Assembly: GCA_900544135.1 (NCBI GenBank)
Contig: UQTU01000006.1
Coordinates: forward strand, 1-64,000
Source of the DNA: an uncultured Collinsella sp.
Lineage (GTDB): Bacteria; Actinomycetota; Coriobacteriia; Coriobacteriales; Coriobacteriaceae
DNA length: 64,000 nucleotides
Reading direction: 5' to 3'
Every line of letters starts with the position of its first letter. Position 1 is the stretch's first letter. This document shows positions 50,406 through 57,937 of this stretch, in pieces. The position numbers and the translations under genes were made by a program. The notes under the pieces were generated by a model, which did not search any database, was not told where the DNA came from, and saw only the letters and a program-made list of their open reading frames with translations.

Positions 50406-51272
50406 ATGAGCTGGGCACTTATCTCCGATTCGAGCTGCAACCTCCGCGATTGGCAACCGACCGCGCCCCATACCACCTTTGCATTTGCACCCCTTAAAAT
50501 TCGAGTGGGGGAGCGCGAGTTCGTCGATGACCTCACGCTCGATGTTCACGAACTCAATTGCGCCGTGCAGGCGGAGTCGAGCGCTTCTTCGAGCGCCTGT
50601 CCGAGCGTAGGCGAGTGGACCGAACTCTTTAGGCTTGCCGACAAGACAATTTGCATGCCCATCTCCGAGGGCGTCTCGGGAAGCTACAATGCCGCCGCCA
50701 CGGCACGCGATTTGGTTCTTGCCGAGGATCCGAACCGTCAGATTCATTTGGTCAATTCACGCGGAGCCGGCGGCAAAATGGACCTGATCTTCCTGCTGTT
50801 CGACCGCTATCTCGCAAGCAATCCAGACGTCTCTTTTGAGGAAGCCTGCAGCTATTTTGATGAGCTGGAACTGAACAGCAAGATCCTCTTTAGCCTGTGC
50901 AATTACGAAAATCTCGCCAAGGCCGGACGTATTCCCAAGGCAGCTGGGGTTATCGCCAATAAACTCAACATTCGAGTTTTAGGCACGGCAAGCGAGGCAG
51001 GGGAGATCAAGCTCATCGGTCACACCCGTGGCGAAAAGAAGATGCTTGGAAAGATTGTCGACACCATGGAGGCCGAGGGCTTTACCGGCGGCGAGGTCGT
51101 AATCGACCATGTCGAAAATGAGGCGGGCGCCCAGGCACTTGCCAGCCGCATTGTGGAGCATTGGCCCGGTTCCAAGACCATCATCATGCCCTGCAACGGA
51201 CTGGATTCATACTATGCCGAGATGCACGGGCTCATTATCGGCTACGGCATGGGCGTTGCTTCGGGCCGATAA
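50406..51272 (+). CDS. DegV-family fatty-acid-binding protein
   Basis: A 288-residue DegV protein: an N-terminal Ser-Asp-Ser-Ser-Cys-Asn-Leu motif, a Pro-Ile-Ser-Glu-Gly-Val-Ser-Gly-Ser-Tyr-Asn-Ala-Ala block (the loop that holds the fatty-acid carboxylate), and Ser-Arg-Gly-Ala-Gly-Gly. DegV proteins bind acyl chains, and some (FakB) feed fatty-acid kinase. No fakA is adjacent. GAAAGGACC precedes ATG 50406. A bidirectional terminator follows. Confidence 0.9.
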   Translation: MSWALISDSSCNLRDWQPTAPHTTFAFAPLKIRVGEREFVDDLTLDVHELNCAVQAESSASSSACPSVGEWTELFRLADKTICMPISEGVSGSYNAAATARDLVLAEDPNRQIHLVNSRGAGGKMDLIFLLFDRYLASNPDVSFEEACSYFDELELNSKILFSLCNYENLAKAGRIPKAAGVIANKLNIRVLGTASEAGEIKLIGHTRGEKKMLGKIVDTMEAEGFTGGEVVIDHVENEAGAQALASRIVEHWPGSKTIIMPCNGLDSYYAEMHGLIIGYGMGVASGR

Positions 51273-51291
51273 AATCCAACTAAACAAAAAC

Positions 51292-51333
51292 ACGGGCGGG
51301 ACAAAGTGTCTGATGACTCTTTGTCCCGCCCGT
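51292..51333. terminator. Bidirectional terminator between DegV and DUF1836 genes
   Basis: Perfect 14-15-bp arms, ACGGGCGGGACAAAG and CTTTGTCCCGCCCGT, flank a 12-base loop and serve the convergent genes on both sides. A-rich and T-rich flanks are present. Confidence 0.85.
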
Positions 51334-51345
51334 CTTGTACGTCGG

Positions 51346-51957
51346 CTAGCTATTAAACCCGTTGAACTTTAGGTAGCTCATTAGATACGCCTTCGATACA
51401 AAAGACGATACCGCGCTGCGTACGAGCAGCGACTCGCGTGTGACCTGATGAGCCGTATCGGGTACAGGAACCTGCTCAATGGAAAAAGCCGCACGAATCG
51501 ATGCCTCGAGCTGATCAATCACATAATCAAAGGCGGTCGGTGCATCGTAGCTCAGGCGCTGAATGTTAAAGAGCGCCTGCACCGCAGCGATGGGCAGCAC
51601 CTGCTTAAAGATACAAATGGAGATGAGACGCGCAATCTGCTCGCGACCATATTGCTTTTTAACCGGAGCGGGAACAAGGCCGACCTTTACGTAGTTATTG
51701 ATCATCGATGGCGTAATGACGGGCTGCTCCACACAAATCGAAAGCGGCTCCATCCACAGCTCGATGTACTCAATGACCTGGTCACGGTAGAGCGTTACAT
51801 TCGGCAACTGGTTATAGCGCGGCAGACTGAGCGTATTGAGTTTGCGGACAATATCAGACTGGATAAATGCATCAGGTAGCACCGTTGGCTGAATATCCTC
51901 TGGGCTAATGCTAACCGACGTATCGGACATAGGAATGACATGTTTAGCGTGATTCAT
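51346..51957 (-). CDS. DUF1836 protein (MerR-like helix-turn-helix)
   Basis: A 203-residue protein. The DUF1836 core reads Ser-Met-Ile-Asn-Asn-Tyr-Val-Lys-Val-Gly-Leu-Val-Pro-Ala-Pro, Lys-Lys-Gln-Tyr-Gly-Arg-Glu-Gln-Ile-Ala-Arg-Leu. It resembles a MerR DNA-binding fold, so it may be a transcription factor. ATG 51957 is set by ACGGAGG a few bases upstream; longer frames to 52143 are rejected. Confidence 0.85.
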   Translation of the reverse strand: MNHAKHVIPMSDTSVSISPEDIQPTVLPDAFIQSDIVRKLNTLSLPRYNQLPNVTLYRDQVIEYIELWMEPLSICVEQPVITPSMINNYVKVGLVPAPVKKQYGREQIARLISICIFKQVLPIAAVQALFNIQRLSYDAPTAFDYVIDQLEASIRAAFSIEQVPVPDTAHQVTRESLLVRSAVSSFVSKAYLMSYLKFNGFNS

Positions 51958-52087
51958 ATGGTGCCTCCGTTCGTTTTCAATATTGTATTCTAGATTATCT
52001 AGTTTTGCATACCATAATGAACGGTATGATCGTCGGCTTTGGCTCGGGTCAGGTCGCAGGATAGCTGGCTCATTTTTTACACAACAA

Positions 52088-52133
52088 AACGTCCAGCGGC
52101 AACGTTGCCTCAAGCTCGTTACCGCTGGACGTT
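52088..52133 (-). terminator. Terminator of trxB
   Basis: A long stem, AAACGTCCAGCGG/CCGCTGGACGTTT with an inner AACG/CGTT, is followed on the minus strand by TTTTGTTGTG. It lies 40 bases beyond the trxB stop. Confidence 0.85.
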
Positions 52134-52173
52134 TAAGTAACATAACAACCTTACATAAGATATATTATCGTAC

Positions 52174-53112
52174 TTATCCGCGTAGGAAAGCGTATGCGCT
52201 GGTGGCTGCTATAGCTCCGTCAGAAACAGCGGTCACAACTTGGCGTAAACGCTTGGAACGGATATCGCCGGCAGCAAATAAGCCAGGCATGCGGGTAGCC
52301 ATCGATTCATCGGTCATAATACCGCCGTCGGGCGCCAGATCCACCAGATGCTCTACAAGCTCGGTATGGGGCTGCGTGCCAGCAAAGACAAAGATGCCAA
52401 ACGAACCAGGATCAAAGGACTCAGCGTGCATTTCACTAGTCGCATTGTCCTTAAACGTGATTGTCGTGGGCATTGCCTCACCAGAAAGCTCAACAATACT
52501 AGTTTGGTACCTAACTGAAATATTATCTTTTGCGAGCACCTTTTGAACCACGCCATCGGGGGCACGGAACTGATCGCGGCGCAAGACGATGGTCACGCTG
52601 CTGGCGATTTCTGACAAGAACAGGGCTTCCTCGCAGGCAGCATTACCGCCACCGATAACAAAGACCTGTTTACCGCGAAAGAACATGCCATCGCACGTCG
52701 CGCAATAAGAAACGCCACGACCGCGATACGTATCCTCGCCAACAAAACCAGCAGATCGCGGCGTGGCACCCATGCAAGCGATAACGCTCGAGGCAAGCGT
52801 ATCGCCCATATCGTGACGCACCGTAAACAGCGCCGCATCCGCATCGTAATCGATACCCGTAACCATGCTCCATGCAACCTGTGCTCCCAGGCCCTCTGCA
52901 TGTTGCTGAAACCGCTCGCCGAGTTCGGCGCCACTCAAGAGCGGAATGCCCGGATAGTTCTCGACCTCATTGGTTGTGGCAATCTGTCCTCCCGACATAC
53001 CTTGCTCAATCACGGTCGTCGTTAGGTTGGCGCGAGCCGCGTAAATGGCTGCAGCATAGCCCGCAGGCCCGCCGCCGATAATCGCAACATCGATCGGCTG
53101 ATGAGTAGTCAT
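52174..53112 (-). CDS. trxB: Thioredoxin reductase
   Basis: A 312-residue FAD/NADPH enzyme that reduces thioredoxin. It has the FAD motif Gly-Gly-Gly-Pro-Ala-Gly-Tyr-Ala-Ala-Ala, the redox pair Cys-Ala-Thr-Cys-Asp-Gly, an NADPH motif Gly-Gly-Gly-Asn-Ala-Ala-Cys-Glu-Glu-Ala and a C-terminal Phe-Ala-Ala-Gly-Asp-Ile-Arg. ATG 53112 is preceded by AGGAGG; frames up to 53766 are rejected. It is divergent from the glycosyltransferase gene. Confidence 0.96.
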   Translation of the reverse strand: MTTHQPIDVAIIGGGPAGYAAAIYAARANLTTTVIEQGMSGGQIATTNEVENYPGIPLLSGAELGERFQQHAEGLGAQVAWSMVTGIDYDADAALFTVRHDMGDTLASSVIACMGATPRSAGFVGEDTYRGRGVSYCATCDGMFFRGKQVFVIGGGNAACEEALFLSEIASSVTIVLRRDQFRAPDGVVQKVLAKDNISVRYQTSIVELSGEAMPTTITFKDNATSEMHAESFDPGSFGIFVFAGTQPHTELVEHLVDLAPDGGIMTDESMATRMPGLFAAGDIRSKRLRQVVTAVSDGAIAATSAYAFLRG

Positions 53113-53229
53113 GAAGAGACCTCCTGTCGAAAGATTGGCGTTCTTTGCGCTCATACCCAAATTTATGCGAACGTGACACTCATGCACTACAATGATTCTC
53201 TGTGAAACAAAGATGAAGGGGAGATATCG

Positions 53230-54531
53230 ATGGATCAGACGCAGACGAGCGATGACGCTCCCCTGCTCACGCACAGCACTCCCCAATCGGGACAAACCAC
53301 GCTCTTGGCTCAGCAAAAACCTCTCGTGACTATCGTGCACGCCTCGGTCGGCTCGGGCCACAAGGCCGCCGCAAATGCGATTGCGCAGGCATTCGACCAC
53401 ATCCGCGGCACCAATGGCATCCCCGAGGATGTTGAGATTGAAGTGCTCGATATCCTTAATTTTGGACGCATAAAATTCGACGGCAACAAAACGGCCGCCT
53501 CGTTTACCGGCGCCACGCGCCCAATTTATGACTTGACCTGGCGTTATACCCTTACCGGACACCTGCTTTGGGGCGGTGGCACGGCATGGTCGCGCATCAT
53601 GTTCCCCGCATTTAACGAATACGTTCAAACTCGCAGGCCCATTGCCGTGGTAGCCACACATATCACGGCAGCCAACGTCGCCGTCGGCGCGCGCGTCATT
53701 ACGGGCATCGACTATCCCGTCATTTGCGTACCGACCGATTACGAGGTCGAGGGTTGGTGGCCCCATAAGGACACCGACCTATTCTGCGTAGCAAACGAGT
53801 TTATGGCCGAAACACTCCGACCCCGTAAGGTTCCCGAGGCAAAGATCCGCATTACGGGCATCCCCATTCGCGCCGGGTTTGATACGGACTACAACCGCGA
53901 GGAAGAACTCGAGAAGTTCAATCTCCCCACAGATAAGCTCGTTGTGCTGGTGATGGCCGGCGCCAGTTTGCCTCAACCGTACGTTCGCTTTCGCGCGGAG
54001 ATGGACCGCACCCTCCCCTTCCTGCGCAGCTTCGAGGACATGCACTTTGTCTTTTTGCCGGGCAAGGATGCCGAATATGCCACCCGTCTCAAAACGCTTT
54101 TCGATGCCATGAAACTCGAGAACGTCACGGTTCTTGACTACGTCGATGACATGGCAGCGCTTATGCACGGCTGTGACCTGGCAATCCTCAAGTCTGGCGG
54201 ACTCACTGTTACCGAATGCCTGTGCGCACACCTGCCAATGATCCTATTGGGCAAGTCATATGGCCAGGAAAAGGCCAACACCACCATGCTCACCGGCATG
54301 GGCGCCAGCATGCATGTCACCACCGCACGAGAGCTCATCGTGACGTTGCGCCATCTCCACGATCATCCCGAGTCGCTCAAGGCTCTGCTCATCAACGGCG
54401 AAGCGCTGCGCCGTCCACATGCAGCCGAGGATATCGCCATCGCAACCATGGAACTTGCAGGCAAACCCCAAAAGCGCAAACGAGCCTTCTGCCGCTTCTA
54501 CTGGGGCGAAAAACCAGCGCATATCCGCTAG
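53230..54531 (+). CDS. MGDG-synthase-type glycosyltransferase (processive glucosyltransferase family)
   Basis: A 433-residue GT28-like enzyme. The N-domain shows Val-His-Ala-Ser-Val-Gly-Ser-Gly-His-Lys-Ala-Ala-Ala-Asn-Ala-Ile, then Pro-Thr-Asp-Tyr, and the donor-binding part has Lys-Ser-Gly-Gly-Leu-Thr-Val-Thr-Glu-Cys with Leu-Leu-Gly-Lys-Ser-Tyr-Gly-Gln-Glu. It would add glucose or galactose to diacylglycerol to make glycolipid membrane anchors. ATG 53230 follows AAGGGGAG. Its 3' end is followed at 14 bases by the 104-bp palindrome. Confidence 0.88.
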   Translation: MDQTQTSDDAPLLTHSTPQSGQTTLLAQQKPLVTIVHASVGSGHKAAANAIAQAFDHIRGTNGIPEDVEIEVLDILNFGRIKFDGNKTAASFTGATRPIYDLTWRYTLTGHLLWGGGTAWSRIMFPAFNEYVQTRRPIAVVATHITAANVAVGARVITGIDYPVICVPTDYEVEGWWPHKDTDLFCVANEFMAETLRPRKVPEAKIRITGIPIRAGFDTDYNREEELEKFNLPTDKLVVLVMAGASLPQPYVRFRAEMDRTLPFLRSFEDMHFVFLPGKDAEYATRLKTLFDAMKLENVTVLDYVDDMAALMHGCDLAILKSGGLTVTECLCAHLPMILLGKSYGQEKANTTMLTGMGASMHVTTARELIVTLRHLHDHPESLKALLINGEALRRPHAAEDIAIATMELAGKPQKRKRAFCRFYWGEKPAHIR

Positions 54532-54544
54532 CGTCTAAATGTCC

Positions 54545-54648
54545 GCTTACCTGTGGGAGGCCCCTATATATCATCCCGTGCTCAAACATTCTCGCTTCGC
54601 TGCGAAACTGCGCGCGGGACGATATATAGGGGCCTCCCACAGGTAAGC
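54545..54648 (+). repeat. 104-bp palindromic element A (3' of the glycosyltransferase)
   Basis: Bases 54545-54572 pair perfectly (28 bp) with 54621-54648. The 48-bp core between them (54573-54620) is shared, at 47 of 48 positions, with element B on the opposite strand. There is no coding frame and no T-run. It starts 13 bases past the stop codon in the direction of transcription. It could be a 3' mRNA structure or barrier. Confidence 0.9.
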
Positions 54649-54730
54649 TGCGTTAACCGTACTAGTAGCAATACCAGATTCCCCACCACTAGAATCTGCA
54701 AAGGCGAAACCGGAAAATATAAATATAGAT

Positions 54731-54771
54731 AGCCGACGCGACAAAGGGGGCGTCACTTTGTCGCGCCGGCT
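54731..54771. terminator. Hairpin between elements A and B
   Basis: Arms 54731-54746 and 54756-54771 match over 16 bp with one mismatch (a G·U pair on the minus strand), loop of 9. The T-run is poor. It may stop read-through between the two convergent genes. Nothing else is supported between 54649 and 54907. Confidence 0.5.
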
Positions 54772-54907
54772 AACTAGAATCTAAAACACATTCCTAGTTA
54801 GGATTTGCAAGGATGTAATCCAGCTAATGGAGAGTCGGAACAACAAGCAAGTCGTAATTATATTGATGAGGCCTATCGCGCAAGTCGAAATGCATATTCA
54901 AGCATGT

Positions 54908-55011
54908 GGCCTCTCACCCGGGGCCCACACATATCGTCCCGCGCGCAGTTTCGCAGCGTAGCGAGAATGTTTGAGCACGGGATGATATGTGTGGGCCCCG
55001 GGTGAGAGGCC
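54908..55011 (-). repeat. 104-bp palindromic element B (3' of dut)
   Basis: Bases 54908-54935 pair perfectly (28 bp) with 54984-55011; the 48-bp core (54936-54983) is the reverse complement of element A's core except at one base. The arms differ from those of A but stay fully self-complementary. It lies 22 bases past the dut stop, in the same sense relative to its gene as A is to the glycosyltransferase. Confidence 0.9.
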
Positions 55012-55032
55012 AACCCTACATCTTGAAAATGA

Positions 55033-55476
55033 TTAAGCAACGCCGCTGGAGCCGAAGCCTCCGTTGCCTCGGTCGGTTTTGTCTAGTTCGTCTACCTCTA
55101 CGAGATTGACCGTGGGAACTTCTTGGATGACGAGCTGCGCAATGCGGTCGCCTTTGTTGATCTGGATATTGTTGGTGGGATCCAGGTTGATGAGGATGAC
55201 CTTAAGCTCACCTCGATAGTGGGCGTCGATGAGACCGGGCGTGTTGACTATAGACAGGCCTTGCTTAATGGCTAGGCCGCTGCGGGGTTGGACAAAGCCG
55301 GCGTAGCCATCGGGCAGCGCAATGGCCAAGCCAGTGGAGACCAAACGACGCTCAAAGGGCTTGAGGGTGCAGTCTTCGTTGGCGCGGAGGTCAAGACCGG
55401 CATCTGTGGGGTGAGCGTATTTGGGAAGCTCGACCGTGGGATCGAGTCGCTTAATGTTAACGGTAATGTTGGACAT
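55033..55476 (-). CDS. dut: dUTP diphosphatase
   Basis: A 147-residue trimeric-type dUTPase that removes dUTP and supplies dUMP. The five motifs are present: Ala-Gly-Leu-Asp-Leu-Arg, Arg-Ser-Gly-Leu-Ala, Asn-Thr-Pro-Gly-Leu-Ile-Asp, Arg-Ile-Ala-Gln-Leu-Val, and a C-terminal Arg-Gly-Asn-Gly-Gly-Phe-Gly-Ser. ATG 55476 overlaps no other gene; nrdR ends 4 bases upstream. Confidence 0.96.
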   Translation of the reverse strand: MSNITVNIKRLDPTVELPKYAHPTDAGLDLRANEDCTLKPFERRLVSTGLAIALPDGYAGFVQPRSGLAIKQGLSIVNTPGLIDAHYRGELKVILINLDPTNNIQINKGDRIAQLVIQEVPTVNLVEVDELDKTDRGNGGFGSSGVA

Positions 55477-55480
55477 GAAA

Positions 55481-55924
55481 TCACCTTAGCTTGTCGAGCT
55501 CTTGCAAAAACTCGTCGACGTCTTTGAAATCGCGATAGACCGAGGCAAAGCGAATGTAGGCCACCTTGTCGATCTTGGCCAGGCGCTTGAGCACCATATC
55601 GCCCAGTTCGTGGGACGTTACAGCCGTCAGCGTACGCGAACGCAGCTCCACCTCGATATCATCGATGATCTCGTTGAGCTTTTTCGTATCGATATCGCGC
55701 TTAATCGTGGCGCGCATCAGGCCGACCAGCAGCTTGTTGCGATCGAACCGCTGCTTTGACCCGTCGGATTTGATGACCTCGATGGGGTCTTCGCAGCGCT
55801 CGAACGTCGTAAAACGATAATTGCAAGAACAACACTCGCGGCGACGCTTGATAGTGTTGTTCGATTCCTGCATACGGGAATCGACAACGCGGGTATGTGC
55901 CTTGCCGCATTTGGGACAGCGCAT
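55481..55924 (-). CDS. nrdR: Ribonucleotide reductase repressor NrdR
   Basis: A 147-residue repressor with a zinc ribbon (Cys-Pro-Lys-Cys … Cys-Cys-Ser-Cys) and an ATP-cone (Arg-Asp-Ile-Asp-Thr-Lys-Lys). It senses ATP/dATP and represses nrd genes. The next gene (dut) follows after 4 bases, so nucleotide-pool genes are together. AGGAGG precedes its ATG. Confidence 0.96.
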   Translation of the reverse strand: MRCPKCGKAHTRVVDSRMQESNNTIKRRRECCSCNYRFTTFERCEDPIEVIKSDGSKQRFDRNKLLVGLMRATIKRDIDTKKLNEIIDDIEVELRSRTLTAVTSHELGDMVLKRLAKIDKVAYIRFASVYRDFKDVDEFLQELDKLR

Positions 55925-55975
55925 GGTACCTCCTCCTAAACGATAACAAGGGTACCATGCGACCGAACCGAAATC

Positions 55976-56425
55976 TTACGAACGAGCCGGAACTTTCAGA
56001 ACTGCACCAGCATCAAGAGAGCCGCGATCGAGGTGATTGACGCTACGAATCATGTCGGAAGTCTCCTGCGTGGAAAGACCATCGATGGGATGCTCCTGGG
56101 CAAGCGACCACAGGGAGTCGCCCGACTGCACGCGAACCGTCTCGTAGGTAACGTTGGCTACGGAATCGGCATATGCTGCTTGACGAGCAGAAAAAACTGA
56201 CGTGGCGAGCACGAAGAACAGGGTGAACGCTACAGCAATAGAAACAATCGTCGAGGCCTTTAGGGCAACAGGAGCCAAAGCAACGGACGCACGCTGGGTG
56301 CGAACGGGTTTAGTGGCCACGGCCTGAAAATGAGAGCGTCCGCCCTTCACGACCGTAAAGGCAGGCGAAGCAGGCGCCTCAAGCTTAAGAGCGAGGTTTC
56401 CCTGGACCATATTAGCTGCGTTCAT
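55976..56425 (-). CDS. YneA-like membrane protein with LysM domain (SOS-linked)
   Basis: A 149-residue protein: a cytosolic N-terminus of about 60 residues, one membrane helix (about 60-85), then a LysM-like domain (Val-Gln-Ser-Gly-Asp-Ser-Leu-Trp-Ser-Leu-Ala and a final Ala-Val-Leu-Lys-Val-Pro). It is divergent from lexA, and three LexA-type boxes lie in between. That is the arrangement of Bacillus lexA–yneA, where YneA halts division during SOS. This gene may do likewise; the longer N-terminus is unusual. Confidence 0.75.
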   Translation of the reverse strand: MNAANMVQGNLALKLEAPASPAFTVVKGGRSHFQAVATKPVRTQRASVALAPVALKASTIVSIAVAFTLFFVLATSVFSARQAAYADSVANVTYETVRVQSGDSLWSLAQEHPIDGLSTQETSDMIRSVNHLDRGSLDAGAVLKVPARS

Positions 56426-56496
56426 TCTGTTCTCCTCTCGTTTGTTTTGACGAGAACTGTTTTATCAAGCCGCGGGGACAAAAAAGTCTAGCGCAA

Positions 56497-56508
56497 GAAC
56501 GAGTGTTC
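56497..56508. promoter_or_regulatory. LexA (SOS) box 1
   Basis: GAAC-GAGT-GTTC, a perfect inverted repeat matching the Gram-positive/actinobacterial SOS box, upstream of the LysM gene. Confidence 0.75.
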
Positions 56509-56523
56509 GGTTATTATTATCTT

Positions 56524-56537
56524 CGAACAGTTGTTCC
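56524..56537. promoter_or_regulatory. LexA (SOS) box 2
   Basis: CGAAC-AGTT-GTTCC, an inverted repeat GAAC-N4-GTTC, close to consensus CGAAC-N4-GTTCG, between the two divergent genes. Confidence 0.8.
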
Positions 56538-56552
56538 TGTCAAGCAAAAATA

Positions 56553-56564
56553 GAACATTTGTTT
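56553..56564. promoter_or_regulatory. LexA (SOS) box 3 (imperfect)
   Basis: GAAC-ATTT-GTTT lies 25 bases before the lexA start codon; one half-site is degenerate. Confidence 0.5.
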
Positions 56565-56588
56565 GGTCTGGGTAGAGAGGAATCCCTG

Positions 56589-57233
56589 ATGGCTCGCAAA
56601 ATTACCAAGCGTCAGCAGCAAATTTACGACTTCATCAAGGAATATCAGCAGGAGAAGGGCTATCCGCCCAGTGTGCGCGAGATGGCTTCGGCTGTGGGCC
56701 TGTCCTCCCCTAGCACCGTACATGCGCATCTCTCCGCGCTCGAAGCACGCGGTCTGCTCAAGCGTGACGCCACGAAGCCTCGCGCCCTCGAGCTCTTTGA
56801 CGAGGATGGATCTTCCGTCTCCATCTCAAAGTCCGATGAACCCACGGCACCCCGCGGCACCGTATCACTACCTCTCGTGGGCCGCGTCGCCGCGGGGATT
56901 CCCATCCTTGCCGAGCAGAATATCGAGGACACCTTTACCATCCCGACCGAGATCGCAACGGACCAGGGGTCCTTTATCCTCGAGGTCCACGGCAATTCGA
57001 TGATTAACGTTGGTATCTATAACGGCGACTACATCATCGTTCGCGAGCAGAAGAGCGCCATGAATGGTGAGATTGTCGTGGCCATGATCGATGGCGCCGC
57101 AACAGTCAAAACGTTCTACAAGGAGCAGGGGCGCGTTCGCCTGCAGCCCGAAAACGACACCATGGAGCCCATCTACGCGACAAATCCCACGATTCTGGGC
57201 AAGGTCGTCGGTTTAATGCGCCGGTTCTCGTAA
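56589..57233 (+). CDS. lexA: LexA repressor
   Basis: A 214-residue SOS repressor. The N-terminal winged helix has Ser-Val-Arg-Glu-Met-Ala-Ser-Ala-Val-Gly-Leu-Ser-Ser-Pro-Ser-Thr-Val. The cleavage site is Ala-Ala-Gly-Ile-Pro, with catalytic Ser in Gly-Asn-Ser-Met and Lys in Thr-Val-Lys-Thr-Phe. RecA-stimulated self-cleavage releases the SOS genes, including its own and the LysM gene. ATG 56589 is preferred over the frame start at 56559. Its stop overlaps the next gene. Confidence 0.97.
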   Translation: MARKITKRQQQIYDFIKEYQQEKGYPPSVREMASAVGLSSPSTVHAHLSALEARGLLKRDATKPRALELFDEDGSSVSISKSDEPTAPRGTVSLPLVGRVAAGIPILAEQNIEDTFTIPTEIATDQGSFILEVHGNSMINVGIYNGDYIIVREQKSAMNGEIVVAMIDGAATVKTFYKEQGRVRLQPENDTMEPIYATNPTILGKVVGLMRRFS

Positions 57234-57937
57234 TGCGAAAACGTATCACCGTCTTTGATACCATTCGCGGGTTTACCATGCTGTCGATGGCGGGATTTCA
57301 TGCCTGCTACGACCTTGCTTACCTATATGGCTGGAATATGCCTTGGTTTACCCAGACCATCTTCCAGGACATCTGGCGCGCCAGCATCAGTTGGGTATTT
57401 TTATTTATTGCCGGCTGGATGTGCACCCTCTCGCGCAACAACATCAAGCGTGCCGCCAAATATGCCGTTGCCGCTTTAGTTGTATGGGTCGCAACGACGC
57501 TCGTCTCGGTCGATGACTCGGTGAACTTCGGCATCATTTTCTGCATGGCGGCGTGCACCGCCATTGTCGCGCTCGCGCGCCCGGTTCTCGATAGGGTGCC
57601 GGCAGTATGGGGTATAGCGATTTGCCTCATACTCTTTGCCTGTACCTGGAGCATTCCCAAAGCGGACTACCCTATCCCCTATCTAGCTTGGCTGGGTTTC
57701 CCAGGTCCAGACTTTGTCTCCGGTGATTACTATCCGCTCATACCCTTCTTATTTATGTACCTCACAGGCTTCTTTGCCGCACGCACGGCTCAGAAAGCAA
57801 ACTGCGAGGCACCAGCATGGGCCTATGAAAATCCCATCCCGGCGCTCGCAAGCCTCGGACGCCATGCACTGCCGTTCTACCTGCTTCATCAACCGGTTAT
57901 CTTGGGTGTACTGGAGCTGATTTATTCCGTTCGGTAA
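57233..57937 (+). CDS. DUF1624/HGSNAT-like membrane acyltransferase
   Basis: A 234-residue polytopic protein with about seven membrane helices. It starts Asp-Thr-Ile-Arg-Gly-Phe-Thr-Met-Leu-Ser-Met and has His-Ala-Cys-Tyr-Asp-Leu and a C-terminal Tyr-Leu-Leu-His-Gln-Pro-Val. The family is related to heparan-alpha-glucosaminide N-acetyltransferase, so it may acetylate a surface sugar. It overlaps the lexA stop by one base and converges with hflX by a 16-base overlap. Confidence 0.85.
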   Translation: MRKRITVFDTIRGFTMLSMAGFHACYDLAYLYGWNMPWFTQTIFQDIWRASISWVFLFIAGWMCTLSRNNIKRAAKYAVAALVVWVATTLVSVDDSVNFGIIFCMAACTAIVALARPVLDRVPAVWGIAICLILFACTWSIPKADYPIPYLAWLGFPGPDFVSGDYYPLIPFLFMYLTGFFAARTAQKANCEAPAWAYENPIPALASLGRHALPFYLLHQPVILGVLELIYSVR

